Positions 34,052-36,793 of a stretch of 36,793 nucleotides of DNA are shown one piece after another. Below the pieces are notes generated by a model. It did not search any database. It was not told the origin of the DNA and saw only the letters and a list, made by a program, of their open reading frames with translations. Position 1 is the stretch's first letter, and each line of letters begins with the position of its first letter. The DNA lies in the NCBI GenBank assembly GCA_964486285.1, contig CAZALH010000009.1:1-36793 (forward strand), in the 5' to 3' direction. This stretch comes from JAIDVZ01 sp964486285. Its GTDB lineage: Bacteria > Verrucomicrobiota > Verrucomicrobiia > Opitutales > JAIRKQ01. A program made the translations under genes and the position numbers.

Positions 34052-34969
34052 ATGTGGACTATATTTTGGATACTTATTACAAGTGCACTCATACTAGACT
34101 TAACAATCTTAAGTAAATATCATCATCACAAAATATCAAATAAAAAACTATTTTGTATTTCACTAATGTGGATTTCATTAGCGTTAATATTTGGGGTTAT
34201 TGTATATTGTAATTTAGGAATACAAGAAGCTTATGAATTTTTAACTGGATATTTAATAGAATATTCTCTGTCCATTGATAATTTATTTATTTTTATAACT
34301 ATCTTTTCTTTTTTTGATATAAAAGAACATTCGCAACAAAAGGCGCTAACTTTTGGGATAATTGGCGCTATCATTATGCGTTTTATTTTCGTATTGATCG
34401 GCATTAAACTAATCATGCTATTTCACTGGTTATTTTATGTCTTTGGGCTAATACTAGCTTATACAGGTATTAAAATGTTAAATGCTCTGTTAAAAAAATT
34501 AACTAACAATAAAACCTGCTTTTATGAAAATTTATTATCATTTTTGAAAAAAATACTGCCAATAAAACCTGATGCAGACACTGAAAGTTTAGTATTAAAA
34601 CATAATGGAAAGATTTTTTTTACAAGGACAATGGTAGCTATTTTCGCTATAGAAATATGCGATTTTATTTTTGCAATAGATTCAATTCCAGCAATATTTT
34701 CAATCACACAAAATAAATTAATTATATTTTCTTCAAATATCTTTGCAGTTATTGGATTGCGTTCATTATTTTTTATTCTTCACAGAATATCTACACAATT
34801 TGCATATTTAAAGTATGGCATAGCATTAATTTTAATATTTATAGGTATGAAAATGCTTCTCATTGACATATATCCAGTGCCAACACTTTCCTCACTGCTA
34901 ATTATTATATCTATAATAACTTTATCCATAATAACTTCACAAATAAAAAAGCGCTCTAAAATATCTTAG
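34052..34969 (+). CDS. TerC/Alx family integral membrane protein
   Basis: 305 residues with seven or more membrane helices. The two conserved acidic elements are present: EYSLSIDNLFIFITIFSFF in the first half and EICDFIFAIDSIPAIFSIT in the second. TFGIIGAIIMRFIFV and IRSLFF-like GLRSLFFILHRI are further TerC landmarks. Members are linked to manganese export and loading of metal onto exported enzymes; the tellurite label is historical. The soluble loop between helices (KPDADTESLVLKHNGKIFFT) matches the Alx subgroup. Its last codons lie within the hairpin that terminates the convergent groEL. Confidence 0.88.
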   Translation: MWTIFWILITSALILDLTILSKYHHHKISNKKLFCISLMWISLALIFGVIVYCNLGIQEAYEFLTGYLIEYSLSIDNLFIFITIFSFFDIKEHSQQKALTFGIIGAIIMRFIFVLIGIKLIMLFHWLFYVFGLILAYTGIKMLNALLKKLTNNKTCFYENLLSFLKKILPIKPDADTESLVLKHNGKIFFTRTMVAIFAIEICDFIFAIDSIPAIFSITQNKLIIFSSNIFAVIGLRSLFFILHRISTQFAYLKYGIALILIFIGMKMLLIDIYPVPTLSSLLIIISIITLSIITSQIKKRSKIS

Positions 34970-34975
34970 AACGCT
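34950..34975 (-). terminator. Intrinsic terminator of groES-groEL, overlapping the terC end
   Basis: On the minus strand AGCGTTCTAA pairs with TTAGAGCGCT (one mismatch) around a 6-base loop and is followed directly by TTTTTTATTT. The stem includes the TAG stop of the convergent TerC gene (34967-34969). The T run makes it a typical terminator in the groEL direction. Confidence 0.8.
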
Positions 34976-35008
34976 CATATTTCTGGAAGTTATTTATAAA
35001 TAGACATA

Positions 35009-36631
35009 TTACATCATGCCATCCATACCGCCCATACCAGGATGCTTGCATTCACACTTTTCTTCTGGCACATCGGTGATCATGCATTCTGTTGTGAGAA
35101 GCAACCCAGCTACAGAAGCAGCATTTTGTAAAGCCGAACGTGTAACTTTAGTTGGATCAATTACACCAGCCTTCATTAAATCTTCGAATTTATCTGTAGC
35201 AACATTATATCCAAATGCCCCAGAACCACGTAACACCTCTTGAACAACCAAAGCACCTTCAACACCAGCATTTTCGCAAAGTTGACGTAATGGAGCTTCT
35301 ATTGCACGACGTACAATGTCTACCCCAATCGCTTCATCTCCTTCTAATTTTAGAGATTCGATTGCTTTACTGGTACGCAATAATGCAACACTTCCACCAG
35401 TAGAAATACCTTCTTCCACTGCCGCACGTGTAGCATGCAAAGCGTCATCGACGCGGTCCTTCTTTTCCTTCATTTCTGGCTCAGTAGCAGCACCAATACT
35501 AATAACGGCTACTCCACCAGCGAGCTTTGCTAAACGTTCCTGTAATTTTTCACGGTCATAGTCAGAAGTAGTATCTTCGATTTGCTTACGAATCAATTTA
35601 ATACGTGCAGCAATATCATCTTTACTACCATTACCTTCAACAATCGTTGTATTATCTTTATCAACCGTTATGCGCTTCGCTTGACCTAAATCAGACAAAG
35701 AAATATTTTCAAGCTTAATTCCCAGGTCTTCCGATATAAATTTACCACCAGTTAGTATAGCGATATCTTCAAGCATTGCTTTACGTCGGTCCCCAAAACC
35801 AGGAGCTTTAACAGCACAAACATTCAACGTTCCCCTTATTTTGTTGACAACTAATGTAGCAAGCGCTTCACCTTCAACATCTTCAGCAATAATCATCAGA
35901 GGCTTTCCGCTTTGTGCAACTGCTTGTAATGTAGGTAAAAGATCATTTAAACTAGAAATCTTTTTTTCAAAAATTAATACATAAGCATTTTGCAAAACAC
36001 ATTCCATGCTGTCTGAATTATTAACAAAATATGGACTTAAATACCCTTTGTCGAACTGCATACCTTCAACTACATCTAATGATGTTTCGATAGTCTTCGC
36101 TTCTTCAACGGTAATTGTTCCATCTTTACCGACACGCTTCATTGCTTCAGCGATCATTTCTCCAATTTCATTATCCCAATTGGCAGAGACAGTAGCAACT
36201 TGACGAATTTCATCACCTTCAACTTTTTTAGAATTTTTTTGCAATTCTTCAATGGCAACAGATACTGCTTTATCGATTCCACGCTTAATAAATATTGGAT
36301 TTGCGCCCGCAGCAACATTTTTCAAACCTTCTCTGAAGATTGCTTCAGCTAGTATCGTTGCCGTTGTTGTACCGTCACCGGCACTATCAGATGTCTTAGA
36401 AGCGACTTCTTTCACCATTTGTGCTCCCATATTTTCAAATGGATCCTTTAACTCCACTTCTTTAGCTACAGTAACACCATCTTTTGTGATAAGAGGGGTA
36501 CCAAACTTTTTATCAATCACAACATTACGTCCCTTAGGCCCAAGAGTCACCTTGACAGCGTCGGAAAGCTGAGTAACGCCTGATAATATACTTTTACGTG
36601 CCTGTTCATTAAACAATAATTGTTTAGCCAT
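35009..36631 (-). CDS. groEL: Chaperonin GroEL (Cpn60)
   Basis: 540 residues. The ATP-driven folding chamber with GroES. KVTLGPKGRNVVIDK and DSAGDGTTTATILAEAI are the ATP-site signatures. AGANPIFIKRGIDKAV, then KAPGFGDRRKAMLEDIAILTG, then ATEPEMKEKKDRVDDALHATRAA are conserved. The tail has the Gly-Met-rich end GMGGMDGMM, preceded by an unusual ECKH with two Cys nearby (EEKCECKH). It is 21 bases downstream of groES with a ribosome site near AAAGGGA, and ends at a strong terminator. Confidence 0.97.
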   Translation of the reverse strand: MAKQLLFNEQARKSILSGVTQLSDAVKVTLGPKGRNVVIDKKFGTPLITKDGVTVAKEVELKDPFENMGAQMVKEVASKTSDSAGDGTTTATILAEAIFREGLKNVAAGANPIFIKRGIDKAVSVAIEELQKNSKKVEGDEIRQVATVSANWDNEIGEMIAEAMKRVGKDGTITVEEAKTIETSLDVVEGMQFDKGYLSPYFVNNSDSMECVLQNAYVLIFEKKISSLNDLLPTLQAVAQSGKPLMIIAEDVEGEALATLVVNKIRGTLNVCAVKAPGFGDRRKAMLEDIAILTGGKFISEDLGIKLENISLSDLGQAKRITVDKDNTTIVEGNGSKDDIAARIKLIRKQIEDTTSDYDREKLQERLAKLAGGVAVISIGAATEPEMKEKKDRVDDALHATRAAVEEGISTGGSVALLRTSKAIESLKLEGDEAIGVDIVRRAIEAPLRQLCENAGVEGALVVQEVLRGSGAFGYNVATDKFEDLMKAGVIDPTKVTRSALQNAASVAGLLLTTECMITDVPEEKCECKHPGMGGMDGMM

Positions 36632-36652
36632 AATAATTTCCCTTTTTAAAAT

Positions 36653-36793
36653 TTATTCATTTATAATTGCTAGAATATCACTTTGACGGAATATTACAAA
36701 AGTTTCATCTCCTTGCTTAAACTCTGTACCACCGTACTTATTGATTAATACACGATCTCCAACTTTTACTTCAAACTCAATAACTTTTCCGTC
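36653..36793 (-). CDS. groES: Co-chaperonin GroES, C-terminal part, cut by the window edge
   Basis: 46 residues and the stop are visible; the start lies beyond 36793. DGKVIEFEVKVGDRVLINKY followed by GGTEFKQGDETFVIFRQSD and ILAI is the C-terminal half of GroES, with the family's KVGDRVL and YGGTE elements. It caps the GroEL ring. The heat-shock promoter or CIRCE element, if any, is outside the window. Confidence 0.93.
   Translation of the reverse strand, partial: DGKVIEFEVKVGDRVLINKYGGTEFKQGDETFVIFRQSDILAIINE

Overview
The window is AT-rich (about one third G+C by eye, not computed) bacterial chromosome using the standard bacterial code: several clear genes (pyrophosphate phosphofructokinase, rplI, waaA) end in TGA. 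Several features point to the Planctomycetes-Verrucomicrobia-Chlamydiae superphylum, most likely a host-associated verrucomicrobium near Opitutae. These are a very long GreA with a large N-terminal extension, a long signal peptidase I, a PPi-dependent phosphofructokinase, waaA (so an LPS outer membrane), and a small protein with two plant-like AP2/ERF repeats. The placement is inference, since no 16S rRNA or phylogeny is available here.

Layout. 1-6.9 kb: tRNA-Gly(TCC), a Gfo/Idh oxidoreductase, the AP2 protein, yggU-lepB, PPi-phosphofructokinase, then on the minus strand a pseudopilin-like gene, rpsR and tsaC/sua5. 7.0-15.4 kb: greA-like on the plus strand, then a minus-strand block rplY-pth-rpsF-ssb-rplI-dnaB-bamA. 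15.6-18.3 kb: overlapping plus-strand GT8 glycosyltransferase, ppx/gppA and rluD. 18.4-24.6 kb: an accessory island with no housekeeping gene. 24.9-28.1 kb: tRNA-Phe(GAA), ispF, ftsY, pssA, prmC. 28.1-31.9 kb, minus strand: dnaN, waaA, an rRNA methyltransferase and a dCMP deaminase. 31.95-36.8 kb: ligA and a TerC-family protein on the plus strand, facing groES-groEL on the minus strand; groES is cut by the window edge.

The island is the most interesting part. The gene at 22848-24575 carries the catalytic signature of the edema factor/CyaA/ExoY nucleotidyl cyclase toxins: K-x4-H-x-K-S-S, a basic residue 19 positions after the second Lys, a DYD metal motif, and a late His at nearly the family's spacing. 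These toxins are switched on by eukaryotic cofactors, so it is a strong candidate host-directed effector. Next to it is a two-ORF locus split exactly at a run of nine T, which losing one T would join into a single 372-residue protein. Then come a 410-residue orphan and a PI3/4-kinase- or HipA-like gene with both catalytic motifs (DRHxxN and IDxDF) but an in-frame TGA just before the first. Together they look like an effector set with some members decaying or under unusual expression. No secretion system lies in the window, so delivery cannot be judged.
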